Below are positions 42,887 through 51,123 of a DNA stretch of 64,000 nt, piece after piece; within the stretch, counting starts at the first letter, position 1, and every line of letters begins with the position of its first letter. Below the pieces are notes generated by a model. The model made no database searches and had not been told where the DNA came from. It saw only the letters and a list, made by a program, of their open reading frames with translations. The translations under genes were made by a program, and so were the position numbers. The stretch is from JALYUA01 sp038239305 (GTDB lineage: Bacteria > Acidobacteriota > Thermoanaerobaculia > UBA5066 > Gp7-AA6): positions 9,109-73,108 of the forward strand of contig JBBSEW010000010.1 in assembly GCA_038239305.1 (NCBI GenBank). Reading direction: 5' to 3'.

Positions 42887-45322
42887 ATGACGAACCCGAT
42901 CGCGGATGTCCGATATGCCTTGCGAAGCCTTCGGAAGACTCCCGTGTTCGCGGTGGCGGCGCTCGCCATCGTTGCGCTCGGCGTCGGCCTGAACACGGCT
43001 GCGTTCAGCCTCTTCGACGCCATCGTCCTGCGCCCTCTGCCGGAGGTTCGAGCGACGGCAGAGCTCGTCGACATCAACGAGCACGGAGCGTCGTATCCGT
43101 CTTACCAGTACCTGCGCGACGGGACGGATGTCTTCTCGGGCCTCGCGGCGTGGGCATCCCGGTGGCTCTCGCTCGCCCCGGGCTCCGGCTCGGCCTCCGG
43201 AGAGCGCGTCCTCGGGAACGTCGTGTCCGGGAACTACTTCGCCGTGCTGGGAACTGAGCCCGCGGCGGGCCGATTCTTCCTCCCCGCCGAGGAGGACTCG
43301 GGGGAGCCCGTCGCCGTTCTCTCGCATGCGCTGTGGCAGAGGCGGTTCAGCGCGTCCCCATCGGCCGTCGGGGGCTCCGTCGTCCTGAACGGGGCGCCCT
43401 TTCACGTAATCGGAGTCGCGCCCGCCGCGTTCCGGGGCGTCTCCTTCGGAAATCCGGCGGACGTCTGGATCCCGGTTGGGGCATGGCCGCGCGTGGCGAC
43501 GGGCGCCATGGCGCGCATCGACAATCATGCCCGCACGTGGGGGTGGATGAGACTCTTCGGCCGGCTGCGGCCCGGAGTCGGCATCTCTCGCGCGCGCGCC
43601 GCCGTCACCGCCGTGTCCCGCCGCGAGATGGCGCAATTCCCGGAGACCGGCCGGAACGCTGACCCCGTCGTGCAGGCTCTCGCGCACACGGCCGCGGGCG
43701 GAGACGACGACATGGACCCGATCCGCTTCTTCGGTCTTCTCCTCGGCTCGGTCACCGTCGTTCTCGTCATCGCGTGCGCCAACCTCGCCAATCTCCTCCT
43801 GGCGCGAGCGGCCGGCCGCCGCAAAGAAATGGCGATCCGCCAGGCGCTCGGCGCCTCGCGCGGCCGTCTCGTTCGCCAGCTCCTGACGGAGAGCGTTCTC
43901 CTCGCATCGGCCGGCGGGGCCCTCGGACTTCTCGTGGCCGCCTGGTCGCTCGCCATGCTCCTGCGCTTCCCGCTGCCGGGCGGCGCCAGCCTGGCGAGTT
44001 TCGGCGTCGCGCTCGATCTCCGGGTTCTCCTCTTCGCCATAGCCGTCTCGCTCGCGACCGGGATCCTGTTCGGACTCGCCCCGGCGGTGTCCGCGTCGGG
44101 GGGCGAAATACTGCCCGCCCTGAAGAGTGATCGGGGTCCCCGCCCGGGTCGAATCCGCGGGAGGATGCCTCTCGTCGTGGCCCAGCTGGCGCTCTGCCTG
44201 GTGCTGCTCTCGTCCGCGGGACTCCTCGTGCGCAGCCTGCGCAACGCGCTCCACACGGACCTCGGATTCGAGCCGCGCGGCGTCGCCCTCGCCTCGGTCC
44301 ACCTCGGCCTCGCCCGGTACGACGAGGCACGCGCCGTCCGTTTCGCGACGGCATTCTCCGAACGCGCCGCCGCAATGCCCGGCGTGCGATCGGTGGCATG
44401 GGCCGGCCTCCTCCCTTTGTCAGGCGACCAGAACGTCGAAACCGTGCAGATCGACGGGGCAACGCCCGACCCCAAACTGTCGGTCGAGGTCACCGCCGTC
44501 GGACCCGGCTACTTCGCGACTCTCGGAATTCCGATCCTCGCCGGCCGGGAGTTCGCCCGCGCAGAGGACGCGCCGGCCGGTCCGGGGTCCGTCGTCGTGA
44601 ACGAGGCGGCGGCGCGCCGATTCTGGCCGGGCGCCAATCCCGTGGGTCGGCGGATCCGGATCTACAAAGCGGATCGGACCGTGGTGGGCGTCGCCCGCGA
44701 TTCGCGCTTCCAGTCCATCCGCGCCGGGGCGGTCCCGATGGTGGCGCTCGACATCGAGCAGCTCGGCGGGGACGGTGTGCTCTCCCCCATGATCCTCCTC
44801 GTGAAAGTCGCGGGCGATCCCCGCGCTGTCCTTCCCGCCCTCCGGAGCGAAGCCGGGCGTCTCGATCCCGGCCTTCCGCTGTTCGGGCTGCGGACCCTCG
44901 AAGAATCCATCGGGGACGCGCTGCTCCCGCAGAGGCTCGGCTCCGTGCTGCTCGGGATTTTCGCGGGGCTCGCTTTCGTCCTGGCCCTGATCGGCGTCTA
45001 TGCCGTCGTGGCCGGAGGCGTCGCCCGGCGCATGCGCGAGCTCGGCATCCGACTGGCTCTGGGCGCTCACCCGGCGCAGGTGAGGCGGATGGTTCTCCGG
45101 GAGACGGCGGCATCGCTGTTGACCGGGCTCGTCATCGGCGTTCCGCTGGCGGCGCTCGCGACGCAGCTTCTGAGCGGCTTTCTCTACGGTGTCTCGCCCG
45201 GCGACCCGGTGACGATCGGCGCCGCGATTCTCGTGGTCGGCGCCGGAGGAATCCTTGCGGCGGATCTCCCCGCTCGCCGCGCCTCGCGCGTCGATCCCAT
45301 CGCCGTCCTGCGAAACGAATGA
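42887..45322 (+). CDS. ADOP family permease 2
   Basis: 811 residues; the ATG overlaps its own ribosome site region, GGGAGG lying in the last codons of permease 1. Same duplicated MacB-FtsX plan: DVRYALRSLRKTPVFAVAAL, then VGLNTAAFSLFDAIVLRPL. Its first periplasmic domain has the YPSYQYLRDG form shared with permease 3 (SYPMYRDLRDKG), whereas permeases 1, 4 and 5 have a D/E-W form, so the array mixes two sub-types. Ends with RASRVDPIAVLRNE. It lies upstream of the second ATPase and ends 28 bases before its TTG. Confidence 0.92.
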   Translation: MTNPIADVRYALRSLRKTPVFAVAALAIVALGVGLNTAAFSLFDAIVLRPLPEVRATAELVDINEHGASYPSYQYLRDGTDVFSGLAAWASRWLSLAPGSGSASGERVLGNVVSGNYFAVLGTEPAAGRFFLPAEEDSGEPVAVLSHALWQRRFSASPSAVGGSVVLNGAPFHVIGVAPAAFRGVSFGNPADVWIPVGAWPRVATGAMARIDNHARTWGWMRLFGRLRPGVGISRARAAVTAVSRREMAQFPETGRNADPVVQALAHTAAGGDDDMDPIRFFGLLLGSVTVVLVIACANLANLLLARAAGRRKEMAIRQALGASRGRLVRQLLTESVLLASAGGALGLLVAAWSLAMLLRFPLPGGASLASFGVALDLRVLLFAIAVSLATGILFGLAPAVSASGGEILPALKSDRGPRPGRIRGRMPLVVAQLALCLVLLSSAGLLVRSLRNALHTDLGFEPRGVALASVHLGLARYDEARAVRFATAFSERAAAMPGVRSVAWAGLLPLSGDQNVETVQIDGATPDPKLSVEVTAVGPGYFATLGIPILAGREFARAEDAPAGPGSVVVNEAAARRFWPGANPVGRRIRIYKADRTVVGVARDSRFQSIRAGAVPMVALDIEQLGGDGVLSPMILLVKVAGDPRAVLPALRSEAGRLDPGLPLFGLRTLEESIGDALLPQRLGSVLLGIFAGLAFVLALIGVYAVVAGGVARRMRELGIRLALGAHPAQVRRMVLRETAASLLTGLVIGVPLAALATQLLSGFLYGVSPGDPVTIGAAILVVGAGGILAADLPARRASRVDPIAVLRNE

Positions 45323-45350
45323 CCTCGACACGCGTCCGGAAAGGCAACCC

Positions 45351-46016
45351 TTGATCGAGCTGAAGAACGTTGAAAAGAGCTACCAGACGAAGGCGGGACA
45401 GACGTTCGTCCTGCGGCGGGTCGATCTGTCGATCGCGGACGGAGAGTTCGTCACGATCATGGGCCCCTCGGGCGCGGGAAAGAGCACCCTGCTCGCGATC
45501 CTCGGCCTGCTCGACCAGAACTGGACGGGAGAGTACGACCTTCTCGGCACGGCGGTGCACGGCCTGAAGCCGAAGGACCGCATCGAGCTCAACAAGAAGC
45601 ACATCGGGTTCGTCTTCCAGCAATACCACCTGCTGGACAACCTGACGGTCCAGGAGAATCTCGACATTCCCCTCTCGTACCGCAACATGCGCGGCAGCGA
45701 GCGGGCGGCGGCGGTGGCCGACACCCTCGACCGCTTCCAGATCGTCGGCAAGAAGGACCTCTTCCCGAGCCAGCTCTCCGGCGGACAGCAGCAGCTCGTG
45801 GGAGTCGCCCGCGCGTTGATCGCAAAGCCGAGGCTCCTTCTCGCCGACGAGCCGACCGGCAACCTCCACACCGACCAGGGCCGCGAGATCATGCGCCTCT
45901 TCAAACAGCTGAACGAGGCCGGCACGACGATCGTCCAGGTGACGCACTCCGAGGAGAACGCGACCTACGGAAACCGCATCGTCCGGCTGCGCGACGGCTG
46001 GATCGTCAACGACTGA
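45351..46016 (+). CDS. MacB/LolD-type ABC transporter ATP-binding protein 2 (TTG start)
   Basis: 221 residues from TTG 45351, preceded by GGAAAGG six to seven bases away. Walker A GPSGAGKST, Q-loop GFVFQQYHLLDNLTV, signature LSGGQQQLVGVARA and Walker B LLLADEPTGNLH are intact; the usual D after DEPTGNL is replaced by H, a mild change at the end of Walker B. The open frame reaches back into permease 2 but a 68-base overlap is unlike the rest of the array, and the TTG gives the usual family length. It is the only ATPase among the ADOP genes and could serve permeases 2 and 3, which flank it. Confidence 0.88.
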   Translation: MIELKNVEKSYQTKAGQTFVLRRVDLSIADGEFVTIMGPSGAGKSTLLAILGLLDQNWTGEYDLLGTAVHGLKPKDRIELNKKHIGFVFQQYHLLDNLTVQENLDIPLSYRNMRGSERAAAVADTLDRFQIVGKKDLFPSQLSGGQQQLVGVARALIAKPRLLLADEPTGNLHTDQGREIMRLFKQLNEAGTTIVQVTHSEENATYGNRIVRLRDGWIVND

Positions 46017-46046
46017 CCGGATGGACTTGCCGCGAAAGGAATCCGC

Positions 46047-48557
46047 ATGACCTCTTTCTTCCAGGACGTCCGGTATGCCGTGAGATCGCTGACGAAGAGT
46101 CCGATGTTCTCCGCCATCGCGATCGCCACGCTCGCGCTCGGCATCGGCGCCAACGCCGCGATCTTCGCGCTGGTCGACCGCGTCATGCTCCGCGTGCTTC
46201 CCGTCCGCAACCCGAGAGAGCTCGTCCTCCTGCGCTCGCCCGGCATTCAACAAGGTCACACGTGGAGCGACTCCGACGACGCGAACTCCTTCAGCTACCC
46301 CATGTACCGAGATCTCAGAGACAAGGGCCGGGTCTTCGCGGGGCTCGTCGCGGAATTTCCGTTCGACGTCAGCCTGTCGGCAACCGGAGAAACGGAGCGC
46401 GCCGCGGGAGAGCTCGTCTCGGGCAACTACTTTTCCGTCCTCGGAGTGTCGGCCGCGGCCGGCCGGACGCTCGCGGGAGGCGACGATCGCATCGCCGGCG
46501 GCCATCCCGTCGCGGTTCTCTCTCATGCCTACTGGACACGCCGCTTCGGAGGGGACCGTTCGATCCTCGAACGGACGATCGTCGTCAATGGCTCCCCCCT
46601 GACCGTGGTCGGCGTCGCCGCCGCCGGTTTTACGGGGATCCAGCCCGGACGCCCTGCGGATCTCTTCGTTCCGATCGCCATGAAGGCGGCCATGACACCC
46701 TTCTGGAACGGGCTCGAAGACCCGAAGGATCGCTGGGTTCAGATCCTGGGACGGTTGAGGCCGGGCCTGTCGCGCTCGGAGGCGGAATCGGCTTTGACCG
46801 GCGTCTACCGGCCGCTCCTCCAGGCGCTGTCCGCCCAGATCACGGGCTTCGACGCCCGGGAGCTGCGGGAGTTCGAGAGCCGCCGGCTGCTCCTCGTGTC
46901 CGGCTCGCTCGGCCGCCAGACTCTGCAGTCGGATGTCGGAACTCCCCTTCTCTCCCTGATGGCGATGGTCGCGCTCGTCCTCCTGATCGCGTGCTCGAAC
47001 CTGGCCGCCTTGCTCGCCGCGCGCGGCGCCTCGCGCCAGAAGGAGTACGGAATCCGCCTCGCCATCGGAGCGAGCCGGTTTCAGCTGATACGCCAGACGA
47101 TCGTCGAGTGCCTCCTCTACTCTCTCCTCGGCGGAGCCCTCGGGATGCTCGTCGCCGCCTGGACTCTGCACGCTCTGCTGAATGCGTTCCCGCCGGACGC
47201 GGACCTGCGCCAGGTCGCCGCGCATGTCGACCCGCGGGTCCTGGCGTTTGCAGCGTTCGTTTCCCTGATCGCCGGGCTTCTCTTCGGGGTAGCGCCGGCG
47301 CTGCGAGCGGCGCGGCTCGATCCTGCCCGGACGCTCCAGGGAGGAGGGCGCGGATCGGTCTCCTCGGGAGGCGACGTCCTGCGGTTCCGGAAATGGCTGG
47401 TGACCGGCCAGGTCGCGCTGACGTTCGTCCTTCTCGTGGCCGCCGGCCTTTTCGTCGGCAGCCTGCGGAACCTGGGCCGAGTAGATCTCGGCCTTCAGCC
47501 CGAGCACGTCATCGGGTTTTCCATCTCCCCCAAACTGAACGGTTACCCCGCCGGGAAATCCGCCTCTCTCGCCCGGCGCCTCGCCGAGGATCTCGCCGGG
47601 CTGCCCGGTGTCCGCTCGGTCACCGCGGCGGAGCTGTCGACGCTGACCAACACGACCATGGGCGGGAACGTCTCCGTCGAGGGCCTCGCCCCCGCCCCCT
47701 CCGCACAGCGTCAGGCGCACCGGAACGCCGTGGGCCCGCAATACTTTGAGACGCTCGGGATTCCCATTCTCGCGGGCCGCGGCATCGCATGGCAGGACGA
47801 CGCGGCGGCGCCGAAGGTCGCGCTGATCAACGAGTCGATGGCGAAGCGATTCTTTCCCGGGCGCAACCCGATCGGCGCCCGCTTCGCCTTCGGCCGCGGA
47901 GACGAAACCAAACCGGACATCGAGATCGTCGGTGTGGTCCGCAACAGCAAGTCCGCCGAAGTCTCGGAGAACGAATTGCCGTTCGTCTATCTCTCCTATC
48001 TTCAAGATCCAAACCTCGGCAGCCTGACGTTCTACGTACGATCGCAGCAGGAACCGAAGAGCCTCGCGCCGGCTCTCGCGGCCGCGGTGAAGCGGCTCGA
48101 CCCGCAGCTTCCTCTCTACGACGTCAAGAGCCTGCCGGATCAGATCAACGAGTCGCTCGTGACCCAGCGGGTCATCGTGCTGCTCTCCGCCGCCTTCGCG
48201 GGCCTCGCCGGGCTTCTCGCGGCCATCGGCATCTACGGCGTGCTCGCCTTCGCGGTGGCGCAGCGGAGAAGCGAGATCGGAGTGCGGGTCGCGCTCGGCG
48301 CCGATCCGGCCTCCATCCGGCGGCTCATCCTCGGCGAGGTCCTGCGTTTTCTGGTGGTCGGGATGGCGATCGGGTTGCCCGCCGCTTATGCCCTCGGCCG
48401 GGGAGTCCAGTCCATTCTCTTCGGAGTCGCCGCCGCCGACATCCGCATCTTCGGCGCGGGAACCGCACTCATGGTCGTCGTCGCGCTGGCCGCGGCTTTC
48501 CCACCCGCGATTCGAGCGGCCCGGATCAGCGCCACCGAAGCTCTCCGGAGCGAGTGA
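46047..48557 (+). CDS. ADOP family permease 3
   Basis: 836 residues, the longest of the six. FFQDVRYAVRSLTKSPMF, LALGIGANAAIFALVDRVML and SYPMYRDLRDKGRVFAGLVA at the start; the C-terminal part ends RAARISATEALRSE. The extra length is mainly in the first periplasmic domain (residues about 75-110). MacB-FtsX duplication intact with helices near 20-42, 290-420 and 690-820. AGGAA precedes the ATG. It sits 30 bases after ATPase 2, so both are co-translated. Confidence 0.92.
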   Translation: MTSFFQDVRYAVRSLTKSPMFSAIAIATLALGIGANAAIFALVDRVMLRVLPVRNPRELVLLRSPGIQQGHTWSDSDDANSFSYPMYRDLRDKGRVFAGLVAEFPFDVSLSATGETERAAGELVSGNYFSVLGVSAAAGRTLAGGDDRIAGGHPVAVLSHAYWTRRFGGDRSILERTIVVNGSPLTVVGVAAAGFTGIQPGRPADLFVPIAMKAAMTPFWNGLEDPKDRWVQILGRLRPGLSRSEAESALTGVYRPLLQALSAQITGFDARELREFESRRLLLVSGSLGRQTLQSDVGTPLLSLMAMVALVLLIACSNLAALLAARGASRQKEYGIRLAIGASRFQLIRQTIVECLLYSLLGGALGMLVAAWTLHALLNAFPPDADLRQVAAHVDPRVLAFAAFVSLIAGLLFGVAPALRAARLDPARTLQGGGRGSVSSGGDVLRFRKWLVTGQVALTFVLLVAAGLFVGSLRNLGRVDLGLQPEHVIGFSISPKLNGYPAGKSASLARRLAEDLAGLPGVRSVTAAELSTLTNTTMGGNVSVEGLAPAPSAQRQAHRNAVGPQYFETLGIPILAGRGIAWQDDAAAPKVALINESMAKRFFPGRNPIGARFAFGRGDETKPDIEIVGVVRNSKSAEVSENELPFVYLSYLQDPNLGSLTFYVRSQQEPKSLAPALAAAVKRLDPQLPLYDVKSLPDQINESLVTQRVIVLLSAAFAGLAGLLAAIGIYGVLAFAVAQRRSEIGVRVALGADPASIRRLILGEVLRFLVVGMAIGLPAAYALGRGVQSILFGVAAADIRIFGAGTALMVVVALAAAFPPAIRAARISATEALRSE

Positions 48558-48565
48558 GGAGACGC

Positions 48566-48688
48566 ATGAACAGCGCGATGCAGGTCGGCGGATCAAACCG
48601 ACCGGCGAGCCTCGGGCTTCGGCTTCGATCCCTCGAGAATCCTCCAGGGCGGATGACGCAACCGAAGAAGAGAAAGGTGTCCGCATGA
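48566..48688 (+). CDS. Possible 40-residue leader ORF before permease 4
   Basis: ATG 48566 has GAGGAG four bases upstream and the frame closes with a TGA overlapping the ATG of permease 4 (ATGA). The peptide is basic (MNSAMQVGGSNRPASLGLRL at the start, ending PKKRKVSA) and matches no known family. It may be a translational-coupling leader, or chance. The ribosome site and the exact overlap are its only support. Confidence 0.3.
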   Translation: MNSAMQVGGSNRPASLGLRLRSLENPPGRMTQPKKRKVSA

Positions 48689-51111
48689 CGAGCTTCGCCG
48701 CCGACGCACGCTACGCGATCCGCATGCTCCTGCGGAGCCCCGGCTTCACGGCGGTCGCCGTCGCGACGCTTGCCCTGGCGATTGGCGTGAACACGGCGAT
48801 CTTCTCGCTCGTCGACTCCGTTCTCTGGAAGCCGCTCCCCTACCCCGCCTCGGAACGGCTCGTTTCCCTCCACGAAGCGAATCTCGAGAGAGGCATACCC
48901 AGTTTCTCGGTTTCGCCTCCCAACTACTTCGATTGGCGCGACCGCAACCGATCGTTCTCGGCGCTCGCGGCCCTCGACACGGAGGACGCGGCGTTGACGG
49001 GAATCCCGAGACGGCCGGCGGAGCGCATTCGGACCACATACGCGACTGCGGAGCTTTTCCCGGTCGTCGCCGTGCCGCCGGAGCTCGGTCGAGGATTCAC
49101 GGCCGACGAGGCGAAGCGCGGCGGGCCCCATGTGGCGGTGATCGGGCACTCGCTCCGCGAGAAGGTCTTCGGCGTCGAACGGAATGTTCTCGGCCGGACC
49201 GTCCGCCTCGATTCCGTCGACTACGTCGTTGTTGGCGTGATGCCGGCCGGGTTCGAGTACCCCGCCGGCTACGGGTCCGTCTGGCTTCCCATCGTCTTTC
49301 CGGAGAACGTGATGACCCAGCGGGGAGCCCATTACCTCGAGGTCGTGGGCCGGCTGAAGCCCGGCGTGACCGTCGAGAGCGCGGAGCGCGACCTGGCGGC
49401 CATCCACCGCGCCATCCATGCGGAGAATCCGGGCATCGCGGTTGGTTGGGAACCCGTGGCGGCCTCGCTGCACGAGCAGATCTCGGGCAAGGCGCGTCCC
49501 CCTCTCCGTATTCTGCTCGGCGCCGTGCTGTTCGTGCTCCTGATCGCGTGCGCGAACGTGGCGAATCTGCTGCTCGCCCGCGCCACCGGCCGCGAATCCG
49601 AGCTCGCAACCCGCGCGGCGCTCGGAGCGGGCCGGGGGCGGATCATCCGGCAGCTCCTCACCGAGAGCTTCATCCTGTCGGCGGCCGGCTGCACGCTCGG
49701 CATCCTGCTCGCGGGCTGGTGCGTCTCGTGGATGGTCCGATTCGGACCGCAGGACCTGCCGCGACTCGCCGAGACGCAGCTCGACTGGCGTGTCCTGGCA
49801 TTCAGCATCCTTCTGACCGCGGCGACGGCCGCCCTGTTCGGCATGGCGCCCGCCCTTCGCGCCGCTCGCGGCGTCGACGCAGGACTGAAGTCCGGGGGAC
49901 GCAGCCGGTCGGGCTCGCGGGAAGCCGTGGGACTGCGGCAAGGTTTCGTGGTCGCGGAGATCGCCCTTTCGCTCATCCTCCTCGCCGGATCGGGGCTCCT
50001 TCTCCGAAGCTTCGGGCGGCTTCAGAACACGGACCCCGGTTTTCGCGCGCGCCGCGTCCTGACGTACAACGTCTCCCTTCCCGAGACCCGGTACCCGAAC
50101 GACGAGGCGATCGGGCGGTTCTTCAAAACGCTGTTCGAGCGCTCGCGCGCGCTGCCGGGCGTTCGGTCGGTCGCTGCGATATACGGCCTTCCTCTCGCGG
50201 GCACGCGCTTCTCCAGCACGTTCACGATCGCGGGAGAACCCCCTCCGCCGCCCGCGAACGAGCCTTCCTCGCAGCTGCGCGTCGTCAGTCGCGACTACTT
50301 CCGCACCATCGGTATACCGCTCGTGGCGGGCCGCGGCTTCACGTCCACGGATCGTCGTGGAGCGCCGGCTGTCATGATCGCGAGCGCCGCCGCGGCGCGA
50401 CGTTTCTGGCCGGCCGGCGACGCGATCGGCCACCGGGTCCGGTTCGGCGCCCGCATGGGCGCGACGCGGGTGGAGGGCGAGATCGTGGGAATCGTCGGCG
50501 ACATTCGCGACGCCGGTCTCGATCAGGAACCGACGCCTTTTTTCTATGGAAGCCTCGAACAGGCGCCGGTCGGGGCCGCCACCGTGATTCTCGAGACGGC
50601 CGCCGCGCCTCGGAGCCTGTCGGCGGCCGCCGCCGGGGCCGTGACTTCGATCGACCGCGACGTGCCGGTCTCCGACATCCAGTCCATGGGAGACATCGTC
50701 GCTCTTTCCATCGCCCGCCAGCGATTCGCCGCGCTTCTCGTGACGCTTTTCGCGGGAGCCGCTCTTCTGCTCGCGGCGATCGGCACCTACGGAGTCCTCG
50801 CGTACGGAGTCGGACTCCGCCGCCGCGAGATCGGTGTGCGGGCGGCACTCGGGGCGACCCCCCGCGGCGTCCTGCTCCTGATCCTCCGCCAGGGAGCTCT
50901 GCTCTCCGGACTCGGCACGGCCATCGGCCTCGCCGCGGCGCTCGGGGTGACCCGGCTCATGTCGGGTCTTCTGTTCGGCGTCGGTCCGAGGGACATCGCA
51001 GTGCTCGCATCGGCCGCGGCGATCCTCGTCGGTGTTTCCCTTCTGGCGAGCGGACTGCCCGCGTGGCGCGCCGCGCGCATCTCGCCTTCCGAAGCGCTTC
51101 GCGCCGAGTAA
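48685..51111 (+). CDS. ADOP family permease 4
   Basis: 808 residues from ATG 48685. FAADARYAIRMLLRSPGFTA, LALAIGVNTAIFSLVDSVLW, then NYFDWRDRNRSFSALAAL in the first periplasmic domain. C-terminal half with VGLRRREIGVRAALGATPRG and RAARISPSEALRAE. All six characteristic helices and both FtsX folds are present. An upstream extension of the frame covers the end of permease 3 on another frame and was not used. It ends 12 bases before the next permease ATG. Confidence 0.92.
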   Translation: MTSFAADARYAIRMLLRSPGFTAVAVATLALAIGVNTAIFSLVDSVLWKPLPYPASERLVSLHEANLERGIPSFSVSPPNYFDWRDRNRSFSALAALDTEDAALTGIPRRPAERIRTTYATAELFPVVAVPPELGRGFTADEAKRGGPHVAVIGHSLREKVFGVERNVLGRTVRLDSVDYVVVGVMPAGFEYPAGYGSVWLPIVFPENVMTQRGAHYLEVVGRLKPGVTVESAERDLAAIHRAIHAENPGIAVGWEPVAASLHEQISGKARPPLRILLGAVLFVLLIACANVANLLLARATGRESELATRAALGAGRGRIIRQLLTESFILSAAGCTLGILLAGWCVSWMVRFGPQDLPRLAETQLDWRVLAFSILLTAATAALFGMAPALRAARGVDAGLKSGGRSRSGSREAVGLRQGFVVAEIALSLILLAGSGLLLRSFGRLQNTDPGFRARRVLTYNVSLPETRYPNDEAIGRFFKTLFERSRALPGVRSVAAIYGLPLAGTRFSSTFTIAGEPPPPPANEPSSQLRVVSRDYFRTIGIPLVAGRGFTSTDRRGAPAVMIASAAAARRFWPAGDAIGHRVRFGARMGATRVEGEIVGIVGDIRDAGLDQEPTPFFYGSLEQAPVGAATVILETAAAPRSLSAAAAGAVTSIDRDVPVSDIQSMGDIVALSIARQRFAALLVTLFAGAALLLAAIGTYGVLAYGVGLRRREIGVRAALGATPRGVLLLILRQGALLSGLGTAIGLAAALGVTRLMSGLLFGVGPRDIAVLASAAAILVGVSLLASGLPAWRAARISPSEALRAE

Positions 51112-51123
51112 TTGGGAGGAACC

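Noticed and set aside
48655..48688. Nuclear-localisation-like PKKRKV in the small ORF
   Set aside because: A chance resemblance in a bacterial basic peptide.
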